From the NCBI GenBank assembly GCA_022497155.1, contig MU385732.1:62001-126000 (forward strand): a stretch of DNA of 64,000 nt. Direction: 5' to 3'. Every line of letters starts with the position of its first letter. Within the stretch, counting starts at the first letter, position 1. Both the position numbers and the translations under genes were made by a program. This document shows positions 11,619 to 23,938 of the stretch, in pieces. The stretch is from Whalleya microplaca (Eukaryota > Ascomycota > Sordariomycetes > Xylariales > Xylariaceae). The notes below the pieces were generated by a model. It was not told the DNA's origin, did no database searches, and saw nothing but the letters and a program-made list of their open reading frames with translations.

Positions 11619-12556
11619 GGATCCGCATAGGAAAGACTCACTCTGTATATGCTCAGTCTCGTTGATGTGTCCTCGGTATTGTGGACACGTCCAGGGAGAA
11701 CTTTTAGTATAATACATGTGGGCCTTCGTAATTACAGAATAGGGGAACTCAGCTAGCCACTAACATACCAAGCTTGCCCGAGAATGAGTTCGAGAGGCTG
11801 TAAGAGTGTTGATTGCCCTGTCACAAACAGTAGCTTTCAGGGAGCGGCTGTCAAGCAGCGAGACATGAACGATGGAGTGCCTTTGGATTAGATATCACCC
11901 TGACTTAGAAATTGGAGGCGAGGAGAGCCAGCGTTGTTTCCAGATGACCAGGCAGTGTCAATGATAAAGATTGCTTACCTAGATTTGCGAGGAGATATCT
12001 CATAGTCAATTCATAATATCCCGCGCCTACAATGTATAGCCCAGTTCAAGGAGCTTCACGCTCCCGCCATCCATGACACTTCAAATTGCTGTCAAGATTT
12101 CCAGTATGAATGATAAAGCAACGTCGTAAATCATGTGAATGTGGGGGCAATACGACTTATTACTATGGTGTTTGGTGTATCAAGAGGTACGTTGGGAAGT
12201 AAGATACAAAGGTGCGTCCCAGCGTAGGGGGGCTATATATAGAGAGGCCATATATCATACTCGCAAAAGTGATTGTGTCCAAAAATGTCTCTGCTACTCA
12301 GCTCTATTACTGGCATCTTTTTATCCTCACTCTCTTTCGATTGGTTCGTGCGGGCCACCTGAGGGACTCGCACGATCGATCATTTTGAAAGTAGCGGAGG
12401 TCCTGCTCCGGACACAGACACATCTCACAAGACCAACGATTAATACACCTCTATAGGATAACACTACGCTCTACTACAACGGTTCTACCTTCAGAGATAT
12501 CCAGACCGAGGTAGTCAAGCTAATCTGATGTCGAAACGTGCATCATCGAAATGGCC
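11619..12556. other. Convergent intergenic region, TLC gene / Sla1
   Basis: About 940 bp between two gene ends. The plus-strand open frame at 12139-12456 has no protein-like features. No RNA gene or repeat was recognised. Confidence 0.5.
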
Positions 12557-15500
12557 TTAGAAACCGAACGGATTTTGCGGGGCTGAAAGAGCATTAGATA
12601 ATGGCCACACACGAGAACGAGGGAATTATGGCACTTACTGGCATGGGCAAGGTTGGCACGACGCCCAGTCTGTTGCGGCACAATTTTATCAGAGACGCCG
12701 AAACGTACCGGGGGCGCGGGTCCGGTCTTCTGAGGTTGTAAGGGTGCCGAAGGTGGCGGCTGAGCGTTTGTATTGTTCATGCCAGGATTGAAACCTTGAC
12801 CGAATCCACCGAAGCCGGTCGGCTGCGGCTGCATGGCCGGCATACCAGTTCTCTGAGGCTCGAGAGCTGTTGGAAGGAAAGAATTGATTCCGGTTTGTTG
12901 CGGGAATTGTTGGCCTGGTTGAAAGCCGCCTGGGAAGCCTGTAGGTTGGCTTTGTATCGGCGAAAACTGCTGGGAACGAGGGTCTGCGAATGGGCCTTGC
13001 ATTGGCGAAGCTCCCGTCATCTGCGGCTGCATGTATTGGCCAGACCCAAACCCAGGTTGAGGTAGTCCCGCACCCGTATTGTTGAACGGCATCATGCCTT
13101 GGCCTGTCGGCTGCGGTTGGAAGCCGCCCATATACTGCTGCTGCATTCGCTGCTGACTTAGTTCACTCAGACTTTGTCCTGGAGGCGCAATTCCGGTCAT
13201 CTGCGGCTGCAGTGGAGGGGGTGCAAACCCGCTAGGTTGTGCTGATTGGGGCGCCGACAATGGCCGTGCCGGTGGCGGTGGCATCAAAGCACCTTGCCCT
13301 CCGGTGATCTGAGGCGGCGTCGGTCGCTGCCGGTTGCCTAGACCGAGATTTAGAGGCTGTGCCGGCGGAGCTGGTCCCGTCGGGCTCGGCGATATACCTG
13401 TCTGTTGCGGCGGAAGGCCAGTGAAGAAGGAGGGTGTCGCGCCCTGAGGTTGAGGTACTGTCGGTTGCGGCTGAATCTGTGGTTGGATCTGAGGTGGTGG
13501 TACGCTGACAGCTGGAGCCGTAGGGCTTGGTTGTGTTTTCATCGGCTCCAGCGGAGCTGTGAGAAGAGAAAGATCTTGCATGGCCTGTGTTGCCGGCCGT
13601 TGAGGCTGTGAAGGTGCAGGACTCGGCTCTGGCCTGGAGGCTGGTTTTGCTTCGGGTTCTGGTTGCCTGGATGGCTTCACATCCCAGGCGTCATCATCAA
13701 ACCCACTGTTAGTCTTCTCAACGGCCTTGGGACGAGCCGCAGCCGGCGAAGGAGAACCATCGGCACTGTTATCCTTATGTTGAGAGAATGCTTTAGGATC
13801 GATATTGTCACTGGTTTGAACAGCCGGAGCAGGACGACCCTTTCGGGTGTTATTTCGAAGTGTTCCCCCTGGTCCTGAAAAGAGACCCCCACCTTGCCCA
13901 TCCTCGTCCCCGGCGTGTCTGTTCTTACCATCACGGCCGTACCTCTTGTCTAAGTGGCGCATCACCTTGATGATATCGCCCTCCCTCAGGCCAAGATTTC
14001 GGAGGACATTAGCATCCACGTCGGGCAAAACACTTTCATCCATGGAATCTCTAGCAAAGGCCTGGGCATAACGCTCGCACAGCCCAACGGCGACCTCGCA
14101 AGACAGGAAGAATTGGAACCAGTCGTAATCTGGCTTTGCTGGCTGGATCGACGCCCCGATCTTGCTAGATGTTGCTTCCCTTGATGAACTAGCCCTCGAC
14201 TTCGCGCGCTTCACTTCCGACAGAGGCTTATCCTCGTCAAGAGACACTCCCACTACGCGCTCGACGTACTCGATATCTTCGATCGACATTTTGGCCACCG
14301 GAACGGCAATCTTGACGCCATTCACCTTATGTAGGTTGATCTTCCCATCCTTCAAACCGAGAAATTGGGCTTCGACACTGAACGATTTGGATCGATCGCT
14401 CCAGGTTCGCACCTTACTCGCATCGGGTTCTGAAGCAACAGTTAGCATAATCAGTCGTCTGACGGGGACTTATCGGAAATGGCTTACTCGACTTGGACGA
14501 ACCAGAATGGCTGCCGTCCGCTCGGCCGTTCTCTCGTCTGCTTCGCTGTTGTCCAGAATGGTTACTATTATCCCCAGCTGACAAGCTACTGTGTCTTTCA
14601 GGTAAACGCATTCCAGGTCCTACCTCTGCTGCTTTTTGGTCCCTCTTGATAGCCTCCTTAGTCAAGCGTTCCTCCTCTAGCCGGTTTTGCGCCACGGTAG
14701 ACCTGCCGGCATTGACACCTGCCGTTGCCGACGATAGGATGGTCTCGGTTATCTCGATATAACTGCTGGGAACGACACCTTCTTTTCCGTTCTTGAGCCG
14801 CCGAACTTGCCACCATTCTTCGCTCTTGGTGTCGTCGATGATCATTACCTCGTCTCCGATGGCGACGGTCACTTCGTCGTCCCCTTGTGCTGAGAAGTCG
14901 TACAGAACTTGTCCCCTCTTCTGGCCGCTTTGACCAGTCCCAGCCATTATGACCTCTCGTAGACCTTCGGCCCTGACGGCCCCCGCTAGTTCGCCGAGGG
15001 CGCTGACAATCTCCTCAGCCGTATCTTTGGCGCCCGCATGAAAATCAATGCTCTTACTTGGGCGAACGAGCTCTAAAAACACATGCTTCCCCTCTCGCGA
15101 GTAATGGGTCATCTTTTCAGCCGTCCACTCCTGCGTTGGACCGTCCTGGGCACGCTCGGGAGCAATGAGGATAATTCCCGTCTTGAGATTGATGCCTAGC
15201 GTCGTTGGCATCTTCTTCTTCTTTCCCATCACAGACACCATCTCGTTGATGTTATACATGTGGAAACTATCGGGCGCTATGCGGTTCCCCTGGGCTGGAC
15301 GGGGCTCTTCATCGAAGGTGCGGCGGCTGCTCATCCTCTGGGGCGGCGACGTCACGGACTGGTCGTTCGAAATAACTGATTGGGAGCGGGGTCGAGCTGG
15401 TAGAGCAGGACTCGGCTCCTGGTCGGACTCTTCTGGTTGATATTGCTGGCGAGGCGGCATTTTAAGGGGCGGAGGCGTCGCAGCACGAGTAGACCTTCTG

Positions 15501-16230
15501 CCTTGCATCACCCCGGCGAGGGCGGCAGCCGGGCCGGGCGGTGCCGTCTCGGAGGCTATCGACGGGCTTCGCTCGGGAAGGGGTGGGCTTTGAGAAGCTT
15601 CTGACTCTACCGGAGCGGCAGGGCGCACGGGTAACGATGGCGGCATAGGTACTGCTGGCGCGGATACCGGCTCAGAATGAGATTCAGATCGAGACGGAGG
15701 CACAGAATTGTCGTCGGCAGTGACCGCGCCCAACTCAATGTAATTAGCGGGGACGAAGCCATAGTCATCCTCGTACCCAACGAGAATCCAGTCAGGGTCG
15801 GATGTGTCAAACACTTGTAGCTGGGCATCCTCAGGAAACGACAGCTCTTCATCGGTCTGTCGGGTATACTCGTATAGAGATCGGGCTAGGCCTGCGGGTT
15901 GTGCCTATACGACGCTTAGCACCATCTCCCATCTCTCACGGGCGACCAAGGGCATGGGCATAGGCAGTGGGCAGTGGGCAGTGGGCAGTGGGCAGTGGGC
16001 AGTGGGCAGTGGGCAGTGGGCATTATACGCACCTCTTCTACGTAATTGTTAGGCACTAAACCAATAGGTTCGTCCTCGTCATCGGCGCTGGCCTTCTTCT
16101 TGGCTTTCCACCAGTCATCCTCATCGCTCTTCTCCAAGATGTAGAGGACGTCGCCTTCGCTTATGGAAAGCTCCCCTTCGGATTGTGGCGCATAATCATA
16201 TATGGCCTTGCACACGCCGAGAAAGCCCAT
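12557..16230 (-). CDS. sla1: Endocytic actin-patch scaffold Sla1, three SH3 domains
   Basis: Cytoplasmic adaptor of cortical actin patches that binds Las17/WASP, clathrin and NPFxD cargo. Exons 16033-16230, 14488-15904, 12639-14429 and 12557-12582 give 1143 residues, close to yeast Sla1. Order: SH3-1 (about 5-66, with ALYDY-like AIYDYAP and a DDWWKAK stretch), SH3-2 (68-125, SLYEYTR...DWILVGY), proline-rich linker, SH3-3 (397-452, VLYDFSA...EEWWQVR), SHD1 (about 545-605, RTWSDRSKSFSVEAQFLGL), a SAM-like SHD2 (about 640-705, ERYAQAF...LRNLGLREGDIIKVM), then a long Pro/Gln region with many QPQxTG-type repeats. The protein ends in NPFGF, encoded by a separate 26-nt exon. Intron 1 carries a heptamer minisatellite. 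All junction phases agree. Confidence 0.95.
15964..16019 (+). repeat. Heptamer minisatellite (GCAGTGG)x8 in Sla1 intron 1
   Basis: Eight perfect tandem copies of GCAGTGG occupy 56 bp of the 128-bp first intron of the Sla1 gene, on the strand opposite the gene. The repeat lies right next to the 5' splice site, about 13 bp inside the intron. The perfect copies suggest recent slippage. Confidence 0.95.
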
Positions 16231-17514
16231 GGTGCAGCTTGCAAAAGAATATTATGTTCCGGCGGCGGTTGATTCGGGTGGAAAACGGCGCATACGATGC
16301 GAGGAGGTCAGGAGGCAGTGCGACGGGGCAGCAGGGCAAGGGGCTCGAGGAGAACCGGGGGTGACGGGGGTGTCCAGCAAGTACGATCGTCGGTCGGAGC
16401 CGGAATTCGATTTATTAGATTCGAATTATTATTAGCGACAGCAGGTCGGATAATCACCCAAAAGCCCACGTAGTTCCCAACACAGGAATCAGGAATCAGA
16501 GTAACCGAGACGAGGGGGATGGCGATTAGACGAGGATGGGGCACTGAGATGAGATCAAAAACTTCCAAGGACTTATCACCGTCGCAGGGTCGCCAAACAC
16601 AAACATGATATGTGCCCCTTGTTGAATCATGCGGTTGACCGGGACGCACAACTTACAGTTGCAAGCAGTGGAATTGAGTTGAAGTATGTACGTAACTAAC
16701 TTGGGGTCTGGTCGGGTTGCTTGGAACGGGTAGAAGAAGTATGTAGAAGTGGAAGTGGGAGTAGAAGTAGACCTCGGGAAGTAGAAGTAAATGGAAGTAC
16801 AAGTAACCTATAATAGATGCATACAGTACATACAGTAATGCGGCTGGCTGGAAGGCTCAATGTTAGGTAAGTAGCTTGGGGGGTCTGGGGGTTATGTGAA
16901 CTCGAGGTAGGTAGGAGGCACGTAAATACGCAGTAGGTAATAATAAGTAGGTATGGTAAAGTAGTTGAGGTTAGTAGATAGCACATACGGTTAGGTAGGA
17001 AAGGAAAGGAAAGGAAAGGCAAGGTAGGCAATGTCGCTTGACACAATGGCAGCGCCTGCCGATCTACGACCCGCGACCCGAGCTGAGGTTATTAGCATCC
17101 TTAGGTAATTGAACGGCGGTGGATTACCACCACCACACGAAAAACGCCACATCTGCATGTACCTACAGTACCTAGGTACTGTACCTGCCCTAGGTACCTC
17201 GTAGCTCTACCCTTATATGCATATTAGTCTAAGCGAGTTTTCTATGCAATTAGATCACATCATTCATCCCCCCTCTCTTTTCTCTCAACAATGTGCACAC
17301 TCACTTTCACAGCCCCTATCCATTAAAACGCACACGAGATTAAATTTATCCTGCTTACTACCTACTTGAGCCCTACAAGTTGACCTTTTCTTCTGTCTTC
17401 TTTTCCATATCCGAGATTCCATCTCACAACGAAAGAAAAGAAAGGAGGAAAAATAATCGTAAAGGGCCTCAAGCTGTACGGAGTAGCTAGGTAGTCTGCT
17501 TGTCGGGCAGTCAA
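16231..17514. other. Intergenic region, Sla1 promoter / AMP deaminase 3' flank
   Basis: About 1.3 kb without a supported gene. It contains (GGAAA)x4 at 16998-17017, runs of GAAGTA-type words at 16730-16800, and two CCTAGGTA palindromes near 17171 and 17189. The minus-strand open frame at 16696-17046 is Thr/Leu/Ser-rich low complexity and is not credited. Confidence 0.5.
16998..17017 (+). repeat. (GGAAA)x4 microsatellite
   Basis: Four perfect GGAAA copies in non-coding DNA between Sla1 and the AMP deaminase gene. Confidence 0.9.
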
Positions 17515-20500
17515 TTAGGTCGGTTCGTCTCTCCCACCACTCCTCCTAGGGGTGCTACGAATAGAACCCGCATCCTCAACATCGTGCATAGAGCCACGAT
17601 GCTGAGCACTACTACGTCTCGAAGCTCTCGATATCATACCGGGGATAACCCTCGGTTCGTGTCCAGATAGATGCAGGTCCCGGAGGTTTTCTGTCGGCCA
17701 CGGTTCTCGCTGCGACATGCTGACGGGAGAGCCCGTGAGACTGTAGCATCGGGAGTCAATATTTTATCTTTTATCTTCCGAGACAGCTTGGCGAATCACT
17801 GGGAGTTCTAAAACCTGTTTCAGGAGTTTTTGCGCCCGTATGTACCCCAGCAGCGCATTTTGACTCCCGAAATAGGACGAAAGGGGTAATCAACGATACC
17901 GGGTGCTACTTACACTGTCAGTACGCTGCCTACTCCGCCGTTGTGACTACTCGTGTCGGGGTTGACTGTGCTGGAGTAAGCATCCATCGTGGTGTTCACA
18001 TTTGTCTTGATCGACGGAGTTAGTGAGGCTGAGTGCGGGACAACCACCGCCGGATGGTGCTCCAGCACCTCGTGCAGCTCCGTTGTCGAGGTATAGCTCG
18101 AAATCCTGCTAGGGAGTTAGCATGATACCAGAGAGTACAGCTGCAAGCCAAGTGCCACTAACATGCGGTGCTCTTCAACCCAAGTGTGATGCCTGTATTC
18201 TTCTCGTCGATCCGGTATGTTTGTCTTCACCATGCTGTTTCCTTCTTTCCCTGGCAGATTGTACTTCTCGCCCAACCATTGTTGTTTAACCAGGTGTTCA
18301 AAGCCGCTCTGTTTGACCGAATTTTTGGCTAGTTCACACATGTCTACTGGGCTCAGCTTATAGATCTGTGCTGCTACGGCGTACTCCTCCATCAACGGTT
18401 CCTTGGTGTACGCAAACTGCAGAGGGTCGTCTGTGGATAGCGATACATTTAAGCCCCGTCGGAAGTATTGGTAGAACGGGTTCCTCTCGTATGCCAGGAA
18501 AAGCGCATTGTTACTGAGAGGTGACATGGCGATACCAATTTGCTCAAGGTAAAAGATATACTGTAGTAGAGGCACCTTTCTCAGGAGCAACCCGTGACTG
18601 ATGCTATGGCTACACAGGAGCGCAACAGCCAAGTGTTCACTGTCGCCAGCTTCTCCGCAGTGCGGCCGCAGCAGGAAGGTATTAAAGCCACGCTGACGAC
18701 GCCAGAAATTGAGCGAAGTCATGTTGGCAAAGAGATAATAGATCCAATAGCTATACGGGGGGTTCTGCCCTGAGCTCCAATCGTGCGGCACTGGGAATTT
18801 CTTGAAGAGACGGCGCTCAACCTTGCTCTCGTCATCCACGCTGTCGAAGCCAATGACTCGCTGTAGGAAGACGTGAAGCTTAGGGTGACTCTCAGGATTT
18901 TTGGTTACCTCGAAGAGCGGCTGGAAGACGTTTTTGACGACCTGCTCAAAAGACTCCATCAAGCCAGTAGCCTTGTAGACGTCATATAGTCGTGGAATTT
19001 GGATGAGCCAACGGACATTGGGCGAGAATAATTTGTTATCGACTACCCATGCAGCAAGCTTGTCCCACTCGTCGAGAGACCTTCCATAGATGGAGATTCG
19101 CCACTCGACCATCTGATATTTGCTACTCTCGAGATCGGAAATGACCTCTTTAGTAATTTCTGCGAGGTATCGGCCGTCGATAAAGTTGTCCGTTTTAAGG
19201 AAAATAGTCCGTAGCCGCGACTCGCCGACAGGGTTGTATTTGAGATTGAACTTGTCGAAGCGATGGAACGAATCAGTGTGTGCCTAGACTGAAGTCAGAC
19301 ATGTTCCGTTGTCACAGAAGCGGGAGAAACACGACGAGGAAACGACAGAGGAAAAGGAAAAAAATAAAATAAAAAGGTATTAATCCACTGCTTACATGCA
19401 TATCCAGGGTGTCAATGCTCAGATCGTAGGCAGTCAGATTGATACTTTCGAAAACTTCCTTGAGAGTGAGGTTCTTACCATCCCTGAAGAGCACATACTC
19501 ATCTGGGCACTTCTTCATCTTGCTTTTGATGAAACGCAAGAGGTGTTTCTGGTTCATGCATGCAGAATGATGGACGTGAGTATCTACTTTTCTCACATTG
19601 TAAAAATCTCGATGCGGGACCCTCTTGCTATCCGCAGTCTCCTGGTACTCGTTTAGGAGAACATAGAGATTGAACTTCCCCTCTAGATACTGAAGCCGCC
19701 GGAATGCAAAACTCTTGCTAGGCCCTTCCGATGATATGGACAAGATCTCTTCAAGGTCTAAGTAGAAATCTTTGATCGTAGGCACGCCTACCACTGGCGT
19801 ATTGGCCTTATCGGCTGCGTCATTTTCGAATACTTGGTAGACACCATTTTCATCAAGGCGAAAGGTGAACTCGCTCGCCGATGGGAGAGGTAAGAGATCC
19901 GTCATATCGAAATCTTCGCCAATATCATGGCCCGGTTTGCGCCTTTTTGGGGTCCTCTTCTGTTCGGAACCCGTACCTGTGATTCCTAGAGCATCACCGG
20001 AACCCTGCGGAGCAGTTTGGCCAAGCAGCACGGCACTATTGCTCATGCTATTATTTTCCGTGTTTACGCCATGGCTTTGCTGGTCCGCAGGAGGTCCGAC
20101 CCAGGCTGGCTCAGGGGGCGGTGGATAAATCTCCCAGCCTGGATCGTCCTTGGGATTGTCGCCGTCCCTCTGTAAAGACAGGCGAATGTACTTGTGACGA
20201 ATATCTAGGATTTTCTGGATATTCTGGAAAATGGTACTCAACTCTGCCGTGACATGCGGATCGCTGCTGCCAACGCCACTAGCGATGGCAGAAGTAGCTC
20301 CATCAGGGAGTCCCATATTAGGCTGCAGTTCCACGTGAGGGGTTGTAGCGGTTGGACGACTCTCTCCCAGGGATGGCCGCGTGGCCGTTCGGGGAGCGGG
20401 TTCGAACCCACGAGGAGGTCTCATGGAGGAACCGGCAATGTCAGGGAAGTTGTAGCTTTGCTGGGCGGCGGAAGGCAAAGACGTGAAGCTTGCACTAGTG

Positions 20501-21084
20501 CCTAGATTAGGATAAGGATGAGGAGATAAAGCATCGTTGGGCGGCTTTCCAGCTGTCGGGCCAACAGAAGGTGGAGGGCTGCCATGAGGCGTGGCCTGTT
20601 GGCTCCGGTTGCTTCCCTCGCCTCTCAGTTGACTCAGATGTCGCTTTTGGTAGAACAGCTTCGCATCGGTTTGGGACATCTGCCGCTCGGCGATGGCGTC
20701 GTAGAAAGTGGTCTTCCTGGGACGATCTCTCGGTAGCATGCCATCTTCTACTGCGGGAGAGGATGCCTCGCCTCTGGAGGCTCGGGGGTTTGCGATTGCA
20801 TTATGCGTATGATGCTCCGGGCCCTCAGCGTCCGAATCGCTCTCAATGGCATGGTCGGCGGGATCAGACCCATCGGAGTCAAATTCGAGGGTCGGACGGG
20901 CAGCTGGGATTCTGGGCGATGTCGACGGGCGAGTTGCTGCCTCGATAACTCAGGTTAGCCAGCGGCGCGAGATGGTGTGCAGTGTAAAGCGTAATAGTAT
21001 AGCCAGCAGTAGTCAGCGGGCTACTCGAAACTAGCCGACTAGTACTTGTGATTGGGGATTCGAGTCGGCTGACTGACAAGACAT
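17515..21084 (-). CDS. amd1: AMP deaminase
   Basis: Cytosolic enzyme converting AMP to IMP plus ammonia in purine interconversion. Exons 21046-21084, 19396-20940, 18163-19283, 17914-18105 and 17515-17740 join in phase to 1040 residues, normal for filamentous fungi. The first 380 residues are variable, Pro/Ser-rich. The catalytic part begins with the family segment around [22 protein letters not shown] (metal-binding HxH near residue 469). It continues with [21 protein letters not shown] across an intron, and contains [21 protein letters not shown] near residue 809, the AMP deaminase hallmark with the zinc-binding Asp pair. The C-terminal 140 residues, from two small exons, are Ser/Arg-rich and probably regulatory. 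The start is an ATG in a 13-codon exon whose donor is the weak GTACTA; the exon 2 frame has no suitable ATG before residue 81, so this exon is likely but less certain than the rest. Confidence 0.93.
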
Positions 21085-22404
21085 ATTGGCGATGCCAGGA
21101 CGAGAAGCAAGTAGCTTCTACGCAGCCGGGTGTAACAGCGGGTGACCACCTTCGATACCGCCCTCGATACCACCTTCAATATAGACTTGTGTTAGCAAAG
21201 AGACTAGACATGAGATGATGACTGGTTGTTGTTCTGTACAAGAGTTCAACTTCTCTTCGAGTTTTAATATCTCTTTGTAGTGATATGTTGCAGTCCTCGC
21301 TCGGGAGTTGGGGCCTTTATGGACACAAAAAGAGAAAAAACCGTCAAGTCCCTCGAGGTACCGACTTATGAAGTTTCGTGGTCCCTTGCCGCCTTTAAGT
21401 AAAGGTACCTGATGAGATATGTACTTATAGCTTCCAGCCTCACAAGGTTATGTAGTTAAAAATATTAGTGAGAATTTCTGAGGATTTGAATGGAGGGGCA
21501 GGGACATGAGGGGCAAGGCTAAGGTAGGTACCTAACCCTGCCCACATACTTGGCACTACCAACGGGAGGTATATACCCCTGCACTGTACATACGTGTAGT
21601 CATTAGGTGTGCATGTGATCATGTAGATATTTTAGGTAGGTACCTCCTGGGCCTATCTTGCATATTTAGGTATACTTGTACATACCTATATAGGTATAAT
21701 CATACAGCTACCTAGGTACATATAGAGGTGCCCTTATGACGTGTATGTACGCACTACATGAATTTATGTAAGAATATTGAAGTGTACATACATGTATATG
21801 AGGTATATACCTAGGTATCTGTGTAAGATATATGTAGCCATTCATGCTCTAGGTGGACATATGCTTCATGGTCGATGGACAAGATGTAGGCAATCGGGTT
21901 GTCTACCCTCGTAGGTCTTTCGTACCAAGCATTTTACATAACTGTTCTCGATAGGGAATGTCTTGGGAATTTGGCGAGACTGGATGACATTCCTCAGCAC
22001 CAAACCAATGCATGTAATGGAACGGAACTATCCAACACGAAAACAGAATATACCTCTCGTAAACCGGTAATTGCTTCAATGGCGATCTAGATGATGGCAA
22101 CTAATAGTTGCGCTTTCGCGGTTCGGCGATGTTCTTATTCAGACATTACACTTACATACACCAGCATAGCTACGCAGTCTGGGCAGCCAGGCTCTTTGGC
22201 CAAGTAGTTTATCCTTTCATGTAGTTTATGTACTTCTGGAATGCCTAGAGCGGCCTAGCAACACCAGCTATATCCGTACCGCATGCCCGCTGACATGTAT
22301 ATAGGAGGTGCGCAGCTACTGGGTACTGGGTGTATGCTACCTTGTATATTGGCCTCTCCAGGGAGAAGCAAGGATATGGTACCTATGCTACTACACTATG
22401 TTGG
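21085..22404. other. Intergenic region, AMP deaminase promoter / transporter 3' flank
   Basis: About 1.3 kb, very rich in TAGGTA/TACCTA words and TATATG stretches between 21600 and 21850, with CCTAGGTA palindromes near 21711 and 21810. No gene is supported. Confidence 0.5.
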
Positions 22405-23938
22405 TTATCCGCCTTTCGCGCCGCCTACCTTCAGCTTTGCTGCTGGCTTCTTCTTCGAATCTAGCGAGTAGAGACCACCGGCAGAAAATACCACCACGGC
22501 TCCTACCAGGGTTCCCATGGCCAAGCGGTTCCCGAAAAGCCATATACTCAACAGCAGGCTGACCAACTTGCGAATGTTGAGCACGATTGTGACCGTTAAG
22601 GCAGAAGAAGCGGCAGCCAGAAGATTGACACCTCGGATACAGGCATACTGGGTTAAAACGTTGAGTCCTAGGTAGGCTAGTTGACTGGGAATGTAAAACC
22701 CTTCAATCCGTTCTCGCATCGCGTCCGGCAACGCTGACAAATTCGTCCGCTCCGGCGACGGCAAGAGCGCAAGGGGCGGACTGTTTGCTAAACGTATAAA
22801 CTGGCTGACCAAGGACCGGGAAAATGGGAGGAAGAGAGGCAAGGAAAGCAGGTGAGAATAGAACAAATTCTCCTTCCACTGCGGCCCGTACTGCCTATAG
22901 GTCTCTTCGGTATACAAGCCCATTGCCGCCGATAAAATTTGCGCAATAAAGAGGACTGCGAGACCGGTGCTGAATTTCGGCGTCGCTTCATGAGATTCCT
23001 CGGCAGGCGTATCCTTCCCGGTAGTTAGCCTTGGACATTCGCGAGTAGGTGGGAGGAGAGTCTTGCCTTGGACCGGGCATCCGACCACGCTGCCGTGATG
23101 ACGCCGACCGTCAGCAGGAGAACGGCGACGACTTGGATGCGTGAATATCTTTTCCCGTAAAGGCTGCCGGCGACCATGGTCGTAATGCTACCGCCAGACC
23201 GCAGGATGATGTGAACTGGTACGGAAATATCGTAGCTGAAAGCATGATTATTCAACACGTTGATGCTGAAGAACAGCACAATGTTGATTAGCCAGCGACG
23301 GATCGGTACTCGATTCGGCCTAATGAAGAACGGCGGCCGTGTAGAGTCAAACTGCGAGATGTATCCGGTGACAGCCACAAACAGGAATTGTACGAAGGTT
23401 AAAAGCGTTCCTAGATATGCACCCGTAAGCCACTCATTCAATGTACGGGCGTGTCCATCGGTGCGTTGCCATACCACTCGCCGGTTCGACTCTGTCAGGG
23501 ATAGCGTTAGCCGGGAACATAGGCGGGAAGCTTAATGAACCTCGGGGAAGCTTACTTAATGATAGCCTCGAGAGCGAATACCTGCGGATATCACCATACA
23601 TTAGCTTTCTCTCTCACTCTCACTCTCCCCCTCCCTCTGTTCAATGTTCGGGCGTAGCAAAAAGTTTGGGATCTCACGTTGGAACAGCAGCCGCCAAAGA
23701 TGAGGCCTAGCATGGCCCCGACGGCCAGCCATTGTGGGATGGTCTCGATGAATATGCGGCCGGCGAGGCCGACCAGTTTGGAGAGGGTAGGGCGTTGGTC
23801 GTGTATGCCGTACATCTCGGCCTTTTCGAGGGACGGGCCAGCATTGATGACTTTGGGTGTCATGGCGCCGCCATTTCGTGGAGTTGCGTGCGATTCTCGC
23901 AAAGTCTGGCGTCTCCGAGGAGCAGATCGGCTCGTCAT
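22405..23938 (-). CDS. yea4: UDP-N-acetylglucosamine-type nucleotide-sugar transporter (Yea4/SLC35B4 family)
   Basis: Golgi/ER membrane antiporter supplying nucleotide sugars; yeast Yea4 carries UDP-GlcNAc for chitin synthesis. Exons 23678-23938, 23556-23581, 23475-23491, 23067-23410 and 22405-23013 give 418 residues with about ten membrane spans. Conserved pieces across the small exons read CCSNVFALEAIIK-VEPASG-TLLTFVQFLFVA, as expected for the UAA transporter family. Later come FSINVLNNHAFSYDISVPVHIILRSGGSITTM and, near the C-terminus, QYACIRGVNLLAAASSALTVTIVLNIRKLVSLLLSI-type helices. Exon 3 is only 17 nt. The intron at 23014-23066 appears to use GC-AG ends (AAG|GCAAGA ... GGCTAAC ... GAAG), the only join that keeps frame between SDARSK and DTPAEE. 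The open frame begins upstream with TTG; ATG 23938 is the first in-frame ATG. The substrate is inferred from family only. Confidence 0.9.

Noticed and set aside
20398..20410. GGGTTCGAACCCA resembling a tRNA B-box
   Set aside because: It lies inside the AMP deaminase coding exon, has no A-box at the right distance and no cloverleaf stems.
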